A stretch of 64,000 bases of DNA from Vicia villosa (Eukaryota; Streptophyta; Magnoliopsida; Fabales; Fabaceae), in assembly GCF_029867415.1 (NCBI RefSeq), contig NW_026705419.1, positions 248,001 to 312,000 of the forward strand, read 5' to 3'. Position numbers and translations under genes: made by a program. This document shows positions 9,657-20,483 of this stretch, one piece after another. The number at the start of each line of letters is the position of its first letter. The stretch's first letter is position 1. The notes under the pieces are model-generated. The model was not told the DNA's origin. It searched no databases and saw nothing but the letters and a program-made list of their open reading frames with translations.

Positions 9657-11793
9657 TTAAGCAAAGTACTTTTTGACTATGTCCGCATTCACAGGGTGTG
9701 GGAAATCCTCGCCATCCATGGTGGTAAGCAACATGGCACCGCCGGAGAATATTTTCTTGATTATGAATGGTCCCTCGTAGGTGGGGGTCCATTTGCCTCT
9801 GGGATCACCTTGTGGTAAGATGATGCGTTTGATAACCAAGCCACCAGTTTGGTATGCTTGACTTTTGACTTTCTTGTTGAATGCTTTGATCATGCGCTTT
9901 TGGTATAGCTGGCCATGACAGATAGCTGCAAGTCTTTTCTCATCGATCAAGTGTATTTGGTCGAATCGAGTTTGAATCCAATCGTCTTCGTCTAGATCGG
10001 CTTCTTTCATGATCCTTAAGGAAGGAATCTGGATTTCGATTGGGAGAACTGCTTCCATACCGTAGACTAACGAGAATGGAGTTGCCCCTGTTGAAGTACG
10101 CGCAGATGTGCGATAACCATGAAGAGCCAAAGGTAACATCTCATGCCAGTCTTTGTAGGTTACTGTCATCTTTTGTATGATTTTCTTGATGTTTTTGTTG
10201 GCGGCTTCGACAGCGCCGTTCATCTTTGGTCGATATGGAGAAGAATTATGATGTTTGATCTGGAACTGCGTGCAGAGTTCAGTAATCATTTTGTTGTTTA
10301 GATTCGTGCCATTGTCAGTGATGATCCTTTCGGGGATGCCGTACCGACAAATGAGATTGTGCTTGATAAACCTGGCTACCACATTCTTGGTGACAGAAGC
10401 ATATGAAGCTACCTCTACCCACTTTGTGAAGTAGTCAATAGCGACCAGGATAAAGCGATGTCCGTTGGAAGCAGTAGGTTTGATTTCTCCAATCATATCA
10501 ATACCCCACATTGCGAAAGGCCAAGGAGCCGTCAGAACGTTTAATGGAACTGGAGGTACATGCACTTTGTCGGCATATATCTGGCATTTGTGACAAGTTT
10601 TGGAATGATGATGGCAATCTGTCTCCATGGTAGACCAGTAGTAACCTGCTCTCAAGATCTTTTTAGCCATTGTATGTCCGTTGGAATGAGTACCGAAGGT
10701 ACCATTGTGTATGTCTTCCATGATTTGTTCTGCTTCCTTCTTGTTTACGCAACGAAGTAAAGTCGAGTCATGGTTGCGCTTGTACAAAGTTCCATTGCTT
10801 AGGAAGAATTTGGAGGCAAATCTCCTTAGAAACTTTCTGTCGTTAATAGATGCCCCTTCAGGGTACTCCTGGGTTTCGAGATACCTTTGTATTTCATGGA
10901 ACCATGATTTGTCTTCCATTTGTTTGGTATCGATCTCATTGCAGTAGGCTGGTTCGTCTTGCCTGTAAATGGTGATCATAGGAGCTTCGTCGTCCCAATT
11001 GACTTTGAACATGGATGACATGGTAGCTAAGGCATTTTTTAGACCAAAGGGCATTACTTTGTAACAAAAGGTTCCCCAGGGAGTTGTGAAGGTTGTTTTT
11101 TTCATGTCTTCGGGTGCCATCTTGATTTGATTGTACCCTGAGAATCCGTCCATAAAGGAGAATACCTTGCATTGTGCGGTATTGTCAACTAGTACATCGA
11201 TGTGCGGTAAAGGGAAATCATCTTTAGGGCTTGCCCGGTTCAGATCTCTGTAGTCTACACACATTCTGACTTTCCCGTCTTTTTTGGGTACAGGCACGAT
11301 GTTAGCTATCCAAGGAGGATAACTTACAACCTTTAGGAATCCGGCATTGAATTGTTTTTCAACCTCGTCTTTGATCTTTTTTGACATATCAGGCTTACTC
11401 CTTCGCAGTCTCTGTTTGACCGGAGTGCTTCCTTCTTTGATTGGCAGGCGATGAACTACAATGTCCGTGTCAAGGCCAGGCATATCTTGATAAGACCAGG
11501 CGAATATCTCGGCGTAGTCTTGCAACAATTGAATCAGTCTTTGCTTGACACTGTTTTCTAAGTCAGCCCCAATTCTGACCTCTTTCTTTTCTTCGTCACT
11601 GCCCAAGTTGATGACCTCAATCGGCTCCTCATGAGGCTGTATGGCTTTTTCTTCTTGTTCTAGAAGTCTTGCAATTTCTCTTGGCACTTCACAATCTTCC
11701 TCACTTTCGTCCTCAGTTTGGTAGATCGGATTTTCAAAGTCATGACGGGCAATAGCAGAGTCGTTATTGACTGGATCCAGCGTGTATGTGAAT
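9657..11793 (-). pseudogene. pol: E1 pol exon (RT fragment + integrase), in-frame deletion
   Basis: The exon begins at the intron acceptor (CAG at 11794-11796) and reads FTYTLDPV onward. The N-terminal RT half is present (WSYQDMPGLDTD, VPKKDGKVRMCVDYRDLN, GFSGYNQIKMAPED), but FGLKNA runs straight into LATMSSMFKV at about 11033. Compared with E2, 447 residues are missing: the YVDDM active site, RNase H and archaeal-type RNase H. The integrase is complete: HHCC zinc region (HSNGH...CHKCQ), catalytic D (WGIDMIG), D (ITDNG) and E (NGAVEAANKN), ending VKKYFA. The frame is kept, so a Gag-Pro-fragment-INT protein is possible, but reverse transcription would have to be supplied in trans. Confidence 0.9.
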
Positions 11794-12056
11794 CTGCATG
11801 GTAGATATGTGAGTGTGTATGAAGAGAAAAACATAGCTATTTGAAAGCGAATAAAGAAAGAAAAAGGATCACAAAATTTTGAACATGCAAGCATCCCATG
11901 ATTTTACTGAATGCACATAATCATGATATGACAAACCCTTTTTATAGAAGGACCGTTGTGCTAAGGCACACGGCTTTCAAGCTCATGGTTCGATTGTCCA
12001 GGAACCACTTTTATCTTTGCACAATATACACAAAGAAAACAGGAAATGGCATTTAC
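11794..12056 (-). other. E1 phase-2 intron between protease and RT (263 nt)
   Basis: The donor is GTAAAT and the acceptor CCATGCAG. The TAA of the donor is itself the gag-pro stop codon. Joining GA with ATTC restores the frame (E-F-T-Y). An intron at this place is an established hallmark of Ogre; E2 and E3 use the same phase and the same design. Confidence 0.8.
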
Positions 12057-15000
12057 TCCTGATCAAAGGAGATCACATCCTCTGCTTTCCAGTTGTTCAA
12101 TCCACCGTTGTTAGCAGGGAGTACCCAGCTGTTCCAGTTGCAGTTGTTCTTTTCGTCTTCCGTAGCATTGATTCCGCTAGTGGGAAAATGCGTAGGTAAT
12201 TCCTCAGGATAAGTTGGATGATTTGTTGGATATGAGAATCCAGGTGGAGGTCCCTCTATTGGCTGAGCGAGATGCTCGATAAGGCCGTCCCATGCAGTAG
12301 GAATGATGTTTTGAATAGAGACTTGTGCATCCTGATAAGGAGTGTATTGTGACAGATAATAACCTTCGTTGTTTGGCATCTTCCTGGCTTCTTCAAGAGC
12401 GAAGTTGTCGTCGTACTGTTCGTCCCATCCAGTCGGGACAATGTCTTTGATGGGAGTTGAAAAGCTCGGAGGAGCGGAATATTTCACCATATAGTCGTAT
12501 TTGCCGCTGGGTTCTCCTAGCGTGTCCCATACTTCTTTGGGTGGATTTTGATATTGCTGAGTGACGGGACTTGTGATACTTCCGTCATTTTGATTACCCT
12601 CTTCTGTTGGAGTAAGATCTTCCAGAGCAATGTAAGAATTCTGAGGTGTGATATACTGGTAGTTGTAACCGTCATTTGGTCCTCCCACAGCATCCCACAT
12701 TCCCATGGTAATGGGTGGAATTACATCTGGATATGGTTGAATGATGTGGTTCAAGTATGTCCCTTCATCATCAATGGCATTTACTTCTTGGCTGGCGAAG
12801 TGTGATATTAACCCTTCAGAGCGAGGATTTTGATCATTCTTTTGATTTTCACCATTATAGCCCAGACCTAGCTCGTCGGACTTGTAGGGTATATCAGGGA
12901 GTTGTCCCCATACTGTGCGATCACCCTGTTCAATCATGGCTTTGGCATCTTTGAGAGAAGCCATAGTTGTAGCTGGAGTAGCAGGAATATGCTTGGTGGT
13001 AGAGATATCTGGAGATACAACCTCAAAAGCTTGATACGGAGTTTCGATGGATTCGCCCTCCATCTCAACATACTTGTCGTTGCTCAAGTGACTGACCATA
13101 TATTCTTCTTCGCCATAGACTGTGACAACCTTTCCTTTTACTGGGTATTTTAACTTCTGATGCAGGGTAGAAGTTACAGCGTTTGCCCCATGTATCCAAG
13201 GGCGTCCTAGTAAACAGGAGTATGTTGGAAGAACGTCTATTACGGAAAAGATAACATCGAAAGTTTGAGAGCCCACTCTGATTGGGAGCTTAACTTCTCC
13301 GTACACCGTTCTTGTTGACCCATCGAAGGCTCTTACAACCACATCACTTGGTTGTAGCACAACTCCTTTGAAGTCAAGTTTTTCCAGTATTACCTTTGGT
13401 AACACGTTTAGAGAGGAACCATTGTCTATTAGCACATGAGACAGAGTGGTGCCGTTGCATTCGATAGAGATGTGCAGGGCCTTGTTGTGATTTCTTCCAG
13501 CAGGAGTTAGATCCACATCAGAGAAACCAAGACCGTTGGGCACTGTAAGACTGGCGACACAATTCTCAAATTGGTCGATTGGGATTTCTTGAGGTACATG
13601 CGCAGCTTGAAGGAACTTCATCAGAGCTTTAGCATGAGCTTCTGAATACTTTAGCAGAGATAGCATTGAGATTTTTGAAGCAGTATGCCCCAGTTGTTCG
13701 ACAATATTGTAATCACTTTTGCAGATGATTTTCAATATTTCGTCCATCTCTTGCTTTGATGGATCCTCAGCAGTGATCTCTACCGGATTTTGAACTGGTT
13801 CGATCAGTGGCTCTTTGCCTCGAGTGTTGATATCTGGAATAGGAATTGGAACCTGGATTGGACTAGCAGCAATATTTGGAGAAATTTCTGGTGAAAAGAT
13901 TCTTCCACTTCTCGTGATCTTGCTAGTGCCTGCAATGTTACTTACAGCTGAAGTAGTTAGTGTTGCGTCCTCTTTAGTCGAGGGATCCTGCTTAACTCCA
14001 TGAATGTAAACATTAGTGTCATATCCCCATGGGACAGCTTTGTCTGAGGAGTATGGAAATGGAGTTGGTCTAGCAATGACCACTGATGCCACTTTGAGTG
14101 TAGCAGAAAGTTTGAACGGAGCCTTGGTAGAGATTCTGAATGGTAAGCTGGAGATCACTGAGATGTCTTCCATTCTTATCCCGTTGGCAAAGACTTTGCC
14201 CAACATGTCCATAGAAGGGAGCCTCTCAAACATAATGATACGGCGATCCATGTGTTTTTGAATTCCCATTTTTAGATTTTCACAACCATTGGGTTGGCGT
14301 GAGCAATAAAAGCAGTCAGGATCACAACCTGGAAAGTAACCAGCTTGGATGAACTTTCTTTTGACTTCGAGGAGCGGAATTGATACTTCGTTCACATCAT
14401 AAATGTAAACTGTGTCTATGATAGCATTAACGGTTTTGTCATGCTTTGGCATAGGTGCTGTGATGACATTTGGAGTTTCTGGAGGATCGAACTCAATTTC
14501 TCCAGCATCTATCATGTCTTGGATTTTATTTTTCAGGGCCCAGCAGTGATCTGCGTCATGTCCTGGACAGTTTGAATGATAGGCACATGTTGCATCAGGG
14601 CGATAATTCAGAGAAGAAGTATTGACATTCTTCGGAGGACCCCTTAATGTGATCAGATCCGCTTTAAGCAAGTGCTGCAATGCCTGAGAGATTGGCATGT
14701 TGATTTTGGTGAAAGTTCTTCTTGGTGCATCTGGTCGATGCGTATATTTTGGCTGTTGATCTTTTTGAGGTGCAGATGCGGAGATCATAACTGCCCCTAC
14801 AGATTGATGCTGATCACTTTTGTGACTTGTCTGAATTTGCGCTGTATTGACCTCATTTCTGATGGGCCTTTTTGTAGTACCAGAGGAGGATCCTACTTGA
14901 ATTTTTCCATTTCGAATGCCACTTTCGACACGTTCTCCGGTCAGTATTAGGTCAGTGAAACCTGATGATGAACTTCCCAGCAAATGGCTATAGAATGGGC

Positions 15001-15817
15001 CAGTTAAAGTGCCCATGAACATGTCGACTAGTTCGCGATCAGATAAGGGTGGTTGAACCCTTCCAGCCATATCTCTCCACTTTTGTGCATATTCTTTGAA
15101 ACTTTCTTTTGGTCCCATAGACATGCCTCGCAATTGAGTACGAGTGGGTGTAAGATCAGCATTGTATTGGTACTGTTTGTAAAAAGCAGCAGCTAATTCT
15201 TCCCAAGTATGGACCTTGGTATTTTCTAGCTGGTAGTACCATTCGAGTTGTGTACCTGACAGACTTTCTTGGAAAAAGTGAATCCACAATTTGTTATCTG
15301 TTGTATGAGGTTGTATCTTCCTCACATAAGATCTCAAATGTAGTTTTGGACAAGAAACTCCATCATACTTTGCAAAGGTTGGAACTTTGAATTTTGGAGG
15401 GATGACAACATCCGACACGAGTCCCAGATCATTGAAATCTAAGCCAGGTATTTTTTGTATTTCCATAGCTTTCATACGATCCTCCAACTGTTGGTATTTG
15501 TCATCATCCTGTTCGTCTCCAGAATGATCTTCTTCTTCATTTGAAGAGAGAGAGGGTTTAGCAGAACCCTGGTTGCTTTGATTATCTTCTTGTTCACCAT
15601 CACCGACTGTTTCAGGGATTGGTGGCTTTTTGATCTTTTTGACAGGGATCTTGATCTTCCTTCTCAGGTAACTCAAGCCTGCAGATTCTTTGGGCTTCTT
15701 CTTCTTCTTGAGTATCAGGGCTTTCAGCTCTTGTTGCCCCTTTGCCAGTTCCAGAATTGCCACTTGAACTTGGGCATTCTGTACTTCGAGATTCTTGATG
15801 CTTGCCTCAGATTCCAT
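12053..15817 (-). CDS. gag-pro: E1 gag-protease polyprotein
   Basis: Capsid/nucleocapsid and aspartic protease ORF; I take the ATG at 15817 (MESEASIKNL) because a good splice acceptor lies just upstream, although the frame opens at 15862. A basic stretch (KKKKKPK, KIPVKKIKKP) and acidic region precede the retro-gag core (FKVPTFAKYDG, WYYQLEN, FKEYAQKWRDMA). A non-canonical knuckle CxxH-x4-GH-x4-C follows (CAYHSNCPGHDADHC), typical of this lineage, then a second Cys-rich patch. The protease site reads LIDNGSSLNVLP: the usual DTG threonine is Asn, so activity is doubtful. The C-terminal third contains repeats ending near PSGKYDYMVKYSAP. The stop lies inside the intron donor; splicing fuses it to pol. 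Confidence 0.9.
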   Translation of the reverse strand: MESEASIKNLEVQNAQVQVAILELAKGQQELKALILKKKKKPKESAGLSYLRRKIKIPVKKIKKPPIPETVGDGEQEDNQSNQGSAKPSLSSNEEEDHSGDEQDDDKYQQLEDRMKAMEIQKIPGLDFNDLGLVSDVVIPPKFKVPTFAKYDGVSCPKLHLRSYVRKIQPHTTDNKLWIHFFQESLSGTQLEWYYQLENTKVHTWEELAAAFYKQYQYNADLTPTRTQLRGMSMGPKESFKEYAQKWRDMAGRVQPPLSDRELVDMFMGTLTGPFYSHLLGSSSSGFTDLILTGERVESGIRNGKIQVGSSSGTTKRPIRNEVNTAQIQTSHKSDQHQSVGAVMISASAPQKDQQPKYTHRPDAPRRTFTKINMPISQALQHLLKADLITLRGPPKNVNTSSLNYRPDATCAYHSNCPGHDADHCWALKNKIQDMIDAGEIEFDPPETPNVITAPMPKHDKTVNAIIDTVYIYDVNEVSIPLLEVKRKFIQAGYFPGCDPDCFYCSRQPNGCENLKMGIQKHMDRRIIMFERLPSMDMLGKVFANGIRMEDISVISSLPFRISTKAPFKLSATLKVASVVIARPTPFPYSSDKAVPWGYDTNVYIHGVKQDPSTKEDATLTTSAVSNIAGTSKITRSGRIFSPEISPNIAASPIQVPIPIPDINTRGKEPLIEPVQNPVEITAEDPSKQEMDEILKIICKSDYNIVEQLGHTASKISMLSLLKYSEAHAKALMKFLQAAHVPQEIPIDQFENCVASLTVPNGLGFSDVDLTPAGRNHNKALHISIECNGTTLSHVLIDNGSSLNVLPKVILEKLDFKGVVLQPSDVVVRAFDGSTRTVYGEVKLPIRVGSQTFDVIFSVIDVLPTYSCLLGRPWIHGANAVTSTLHQKLKYPVKGKVVTVYGEEEYMVSHLSNDKYVEMEGESIETPYQAFEVVSPDISTTKHIPATPATTMASLKDAKAMIEQGDRTVWGQLPDIPYKSDELGLGYNGENQKNDQNPRSEGLISHFASQEVNAIDDEGTYLNHIIQPYPDVIPPITMGMWDAVGGPNDGYNYQYITPQNSYIALEDLTPTEEGNQNDGSITSPVTQQYQNPPKEVWDTLGEPSGKYDYMVKYSAPPSFSTPIKDIVPTGWDEQYDDNFALEEARKMPNNEGYYLSQYTPYQDAQVSIQNIIPTAWDGLIEHLAQPIEGPPPGFSYPTNHPTYPEELPTHFPTSGINATEDEKNNCNWNSWVLPANNGGLNNWKAEDVISFDQE

Positions 15818-16116
15818 CTCTTCTGACTGAAATAAACAGCGAAGAGATGAGAAACCCGTCATGAGAACCTGTTATGAAATGTGTATGACTGGATGCCATG
15901 TATGCAATGTGTATGCAATGTATATGAATGCAATGTATGAAATGCAATGTATGAAATGCAATGTGTATGCAATGCATGTGAATGCATGTGTGCAATGTTT
16001 TCAAGGATCATAGAGTCTAGATTTGTTAAAGAAGCAACAAACGTTAGTTAATCAATTTATTCTTTTTTCTTTGCCTCATTTGGGCTTACAAGACAGAAAA
16101 TAAAATAAATGATCTT
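15818..16116 (-). other. E1 spacer between ORF1 and gag with acceptor-like end
   Basis: 300 bp without a gene. It is rich in ATGCAAT/ATGAAATGC low-complexity repeats (15885-15996) and ends, on the element strand, in CTGTTTATTTCAG just before the gag start, a good 3' splice site. This looks intron-like. Confidence 0.55.
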
Positions 16117-17460
16117 TCAGGTCTCCCGTGGGCGCTTTTTCTTTGTCCCCAGGAATGCGTTGATTCTTTGTTCTTCTTGAAGCTGTCTGGTGAGCTCGAA
16201 TAGCCTTCTCTCATAGTCCTGACAGTGTTCTTTGAAGGTGTCTCTTTCCTCTTTGAGTTGAACCCAGGATTTTTGCAACTCTTCCAAGTCAGTTGGCATA
16301 TCCGGGTGTAGAATAACTTGAGGTTCGTAACCTTCGACTTCTGATTCGATAGTCACAGGTAGAACAGCGGGATAGGGCATCATGAGTTTTTGAGCATGAG
16401 TACGCACCCATCTGAGGTAAAGTTCCATAGGAATAGAATTCCATTGCCCCAGAGTTTTGCTTTCTATTCTATAGACACTGTCCCAAGCCTGTATGAATCT
16501 TCGTCGGTGTCTGTGAGAATCATTCTCGTAATCAAACACAATGCCACGGATAATCATGTCATGAGGACCGTTGCTTCTTGCATATCCGAATTGGCGTAGA
16601 GCTAGAGAGGGATTGTAAGTGATACCTCCTTTAATGCCAAGGAGTGGCACATTAGGGTATTCTCCACAATGATCAATGATAGTAATGTCTCTTTGAAAGA
16701 AGTTGTTCCATCGGATATCTGAATGAGATAAAGACATGATTCTGTAAGACCATTGTGCTCTTTGTTCATTTCTCAGTACTGATCGGGGAAGATGACATGT
16801 AAACCACCTAGCCAGCAGTGGTATACAGCACATGAGAGTTCCTCGCTTCTTCGTGGTACGAGTGTGTAGAGAGTGTAGGATGTCTCCCAGCAATGTTGGT
16901 ACCGGGTTGCGAATTAGGAAAAGGTTGATGATGTGTACACTTATGAACTGGTCGGAATTAGGGAACAAAACCAACCCATAGATCAAAAGAGCCATAACTT
17001 CTTCAAAAGCTGGATAACTTTTGTTTTCTAGCAGTAGTCGAGCCTTTTCCAGTAAGAATTTGGCAAGCAAACCCTCAACTCCACTCTTTGTTTCCCAATT
17101 GGATTTGATTTCTGACTTTTGCAGATGTAAAGCAGCAGCAATGACTTCAGGTTTTGGTTTTCTTTCTAAACCAGTGAAAGGTAATTGATCTCGGATTGGT
17201 AATCCAATTAATTCAGAGAATTCTTCCAAAGTGGGTACCAACTGGTAATCAGGAAATGTGAAGCAATGATGTTCAGGGTCGAAGAACTGGAACAGGACCC
17301 GTATCATGTCTTCTTCAAACTTTGAGGTAACCAAATGGAGTAGGTGACCATGCTTTTCAGTGAATTGAGCATTCCTGGGGAATTCTGCTACCAAGACTTT
17401 GAGTTCAGATGGCACCGTTGAGATATTGATTCGGATGTAATCTCTGGTGGCGGGAGCCAT
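16117..17460 (-). CDS. E1 ORF1 protein (Ogre-specific extra ORF)
   Basis: 447 residues from MAPATRDYIR; the frame extends upstream to 17682, but a splice-like TTTTTGCAG directly precedes this ATG. The core HCFTFPDYQLVPTLEEFSELIGL resembles plant-mobile-domain/DUF7745-type proteins of legumes (from memory of the family, not searched). E2 and E3 proteins share this block plus the FPN..F/LIYGLVLFPN and GTQGGINYNP-like stretches. The C-terminus is a likely coiled coil (LKEERDTFKEHCQDYERRL) ending in a basic KKKRPRET tail, a possible nuclear signal. The role in Ogre is unknown. Confidence 0.88.
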   Translation of the reverse strand: MAPATRDYIRINISTVPSELKVLVAEFPRNAQFTEKHGHLLHLVTSKFEEDMIRVLFQFFDPEHHCFTFPDYQLVPTLEEFSELIGLPIRDQLPFTGLERKPKPEVIAAALHLQKSEIKSNWETKSGVEGLLAKFLLEKARLLLENKSYPAFEEVMALLIYGLVLFPNSDQFISVHIINLFLIRNPVPTLLGDILHSLHTRTTKKRGTLMCCIPLLARWFTCHLPRSVLRNEQRAQWSYRIMSLSHSDIRWNNFFQRDITIIDHCGEYPNVPLLGIKGGITYNPSLALRQFGYARSNGPHDMIIRGIVFDYENDSHRHRRRFIQAWDSVYRIESKTLGQWNSIPMELYLRWVRTHAQKLMMPYPAVLPVTIESEVEGYEPQVILHPDMPTDLEELQKSWVQLKEERDTFKEHCQDYERRLFELTRQLQEEQRINAFLGTKKKRPRET

Positions 17461-18109
17461 TACCTGCAAAAACAAAAGTAAACTCTTTGATCCTTGAAAT
17501 GTGTAGTGAAAAATGATGTGTTTATGATGCAAACATGTGGCACACAAAAACAAATCAAACAATAGCCTTAGGTTTAAAGGCTTGCATGAGGTTGATAGGT
17601 GATACCCTCCCCTCTGAAGTTGAGTTGGTTGAAAACCTGTCCTAGAATAGTATTCGGGTTCTATGATCCTTGGAGACAACATCTCAATACGGCGCTCGGA
17701 CGGCCGATCAAGAATATTCCTCGAGGATAACTAGCTTCGATCAATTTCAAAGCTAGCCACTTAATAGGCCACAAGTCAAGTTCAACTAAAAGGTTCTAAG
17801 ACAAATTAGTGTTAATGACACTTCGGAAGCCTAATATACTCCTTGATCGCTTTCAAGGGACATCAGTATAAACCAAAGTATCACACTAACGATGACTACC
17901 AGATCAACCGTATCGGTACATGCCGTACAGTTTCCTTGGTCTATTGTCATATACTTAAGGTATCTCGAGATTCGGGTTAGAATCTTTCACACAAGCAAAG
18001 TACCCAAGCAAACCTGTGAAAAGTAAAGCAATCAGATCAAACAATTGAAAACATCGAAATGATCTATACTCTAAAGGTAACCCCTTTTGAAAACATTTTG
18101 AATTTGTAT
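17461..18109 (-). other. E1 leader between PBS and ORF1
   Basis: 650 bp without a supported ORF. On the element strand it contains GGGGAGGGTATC (near 17600), a purine block also seen in the E2 leader, and ends in a splice-acceptor-like TTTTGTTTTTGCAG before ORF1. It probably carries packaging and splicing signals. Confidence 0.6.
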
Positions 18110-18127
18110 TCCCCAGCAGAGTCGCCA
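18110..18127 (-). other. E1 primer-binding site (tRNA-Arg type)
   Basis: TGGCGACTCTGCTGGGGA on the element strand, 4 nt inside the 5' LTR. It pairs with a tRNA 3' end closing in ..GTCGCCA; Ogre elements are known to use a tRNA-Arg primer of this type. Confidence 0.88.
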
Positions 18128-18331
18128 GTTCTGTGGACCGTCCTTTCGGGCCATACCCCTCCGTGGGTGGGATACGTGAACTGACTCTTTTTTGTCGATC
18201 GGACGCTTTCGCGTCACTTTTGAAAAAGTTTACAGAGTCGCCACCGACCTTTTATTTTATCCAATGAAGGAAAGGTTTATAAAAGAAACAGAAAAAAGAC
18301 CTTTGAGAGATTCTGGGTAAGGGGGTAGGTT

Positions 18332-18363
18332 ATACAAAGGGAAGGTGTTAGCACCCTTTGTAT
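18332..18363 (-). promoter_or_regulatory. U5 hairpin of the E1 5' LTR
   Basis: Same perfect 10-bp stem as 3277-3308. In this copy it lies in the transcript leader, about 200 nt before the primer-binding site. Confidence 0.65.
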
Positions 18364-20483
18364 CCATGGTTATCCATGGGCTCTTTAGTTTGCTTAGCTC
18401 ATTTGCTTTACTTTTCAATTGATTCGGAATGCTTTACCTGTGTTTTTGAAATACCTTTGCAAATAGAATTTGTAATGATCCTTGTGCGGATATATACAAA
18501 TGCTTGTTTATCTTTCGAAAGATGTTTTGAAAAGATCGTTAATTTTGTAATGATCCGTGTTTGGATGTATACAAAATATTGTCTTTTGGAAAATTCGTTT
18601 TAAAAAAACAACAGTGTATGAGAATTTTGTTTGTTTTGATTTTGAGCAAGCAAACTAGGAGGTCTACCCTGAGTTAGGAGGTCTTTATCCTTGTTCCCTT
18701 TAAAAATCTATCCATTCGTCGGATATAAACAAAAGGTTCGATTTTGTACTCGAAACAGTAGAAATGTAACTTTGATTTTGAAAAGAGTGAAAAGGGGTTA
18801 CCCTAGGAGGTGCAAATGTGATTGTGATTGAATTCAGATATTTATCTTTGAAGTTAGTGATCTGACGGTTCAGTTTTATCTTTGACATACACGCAGTTTA
18901 TATGGGTGCTGGAAATTAAAATGCGGAAATGTAAAGTGCAGAAAGTAAATCTACGCTATTACATCGATTGTGCGGGAAATGTAAACTAGCCTATTTACAT
19001 GAATTTGACATCCTATACATTTATCTAGGAATTTTAAATTGCAAGAAATAAAAGGCATATTTTTTGTATTTTTGTGATTTATTTTAAATATAATTAATGC
19101 ATTATTAATTAATTTAAAATAAAGAAAAGATGGAAATATGATTAAACCTAGCAAATAAGTTTAAAAATATGTACAAAATGTTTGTTAATTGATTTTAGAA
19201 CAAAACTAATTTTTTTGGAATTTTTGAAATTGTTTTTGGATTTTTTAAGTTAATTAAAACATAATTATATAAATAATTACACAAATAATTAAAACTTAAT
19301 GATAAAATTATCCTAAATATGTACAAAATTAGTTTATGATATATAAACAATATTTAACACAAAGAACAATTTTTTTTATGATTTTTTGACTAATTAAAAT
19401 AATTAATAAGCAAATATATAAATACATACTAATTAATTATGAAAAATATTGAAATTTTGAAGAAAAATAAAATATTTTTATTTCAGAAAATAATATATTA
19501 TTTTTAGAAGTTTAAAATATTTTTTGTGGAATTTTTTGGAATTTAAAACTATTTTTAATTATTTTTGCAATAAAAATAAAATAAAATAGAAAATATAAAA
19601 AGGATACTTATCAAGTGTGGAATTTGATGAAGGTGCATGGTGTGGTTGCATGTTTTGGAGCGTTGGATGGTGGGATTGATGAGATCAAGGACCCAGATTT
19701 GAGGGCGCATGATGTGATGGTGGGGAACACACACTGAATCCAAGGAGATTCAAACCTTCTGCGTGGGGCCCACGCTGGATTGACCAGCGAATGAGAATTG
19801 AGGGAAGGGCCACGCATGCAGCGTTGAAAAGTCAGGCGAACCACGCTTGGACGCGTGGTCGTCTTCAACCTCCAGAAGTGAGGTTTTCAGCTTCAAATAG
19901 CGGGGGTTTTTAACCTCCCCTATTTGGACGTTAAAAAATCAGTTTTTTAACAACTTGTGAACCTGCAAAAAATACGAGTTAGCAATAGAAACAAGTGACC
20001 CAGATCCACTAATTAGAGTGTCCTGAATCCAAATATGTCATTTGTTTTAAGGTTTGAAGCTCATAGCTATGGATTCGAAGAAGATGAAGCTTAAGCACTC
20101 ATGAGCTCGTTTTAATGGTGGAGCGTGGTTCTCACGTTGGAACACTCATGCTATAGTCCAGATCACACATATAGGTCCCCATAAGGATATTAGAGTGGTT
20201 AGTTTGCATTGAAATTAGTTGTACATATGAAAACGAAAGTTAGGGCATATATACATGAAGAACACTTATATGCACTACACGACTCTCATAGGCCTATATT
20301 TAGAGTTCAATCTTACTCTATTATGTTTGAGAAGATGATTAGAATGCTTGGTTTGTATTAATATTGATTGGAGAATTGAATTTGAATTTTACAAAGTTTT
20401 GAGATTTTTGGAGAATTTTTGTGATGAAGAAGGCTATGCTCTTGTTACAAATCGTGTGTCCTCTTTTGCTGAAGTATGATGCT

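Noticed and set aside
17598..17616. GGAGG|GTAT as a common leader splice donor
   Set aside because: E3 has GGAGGGATAT without a GT at that place, so a shared donor is not supported.
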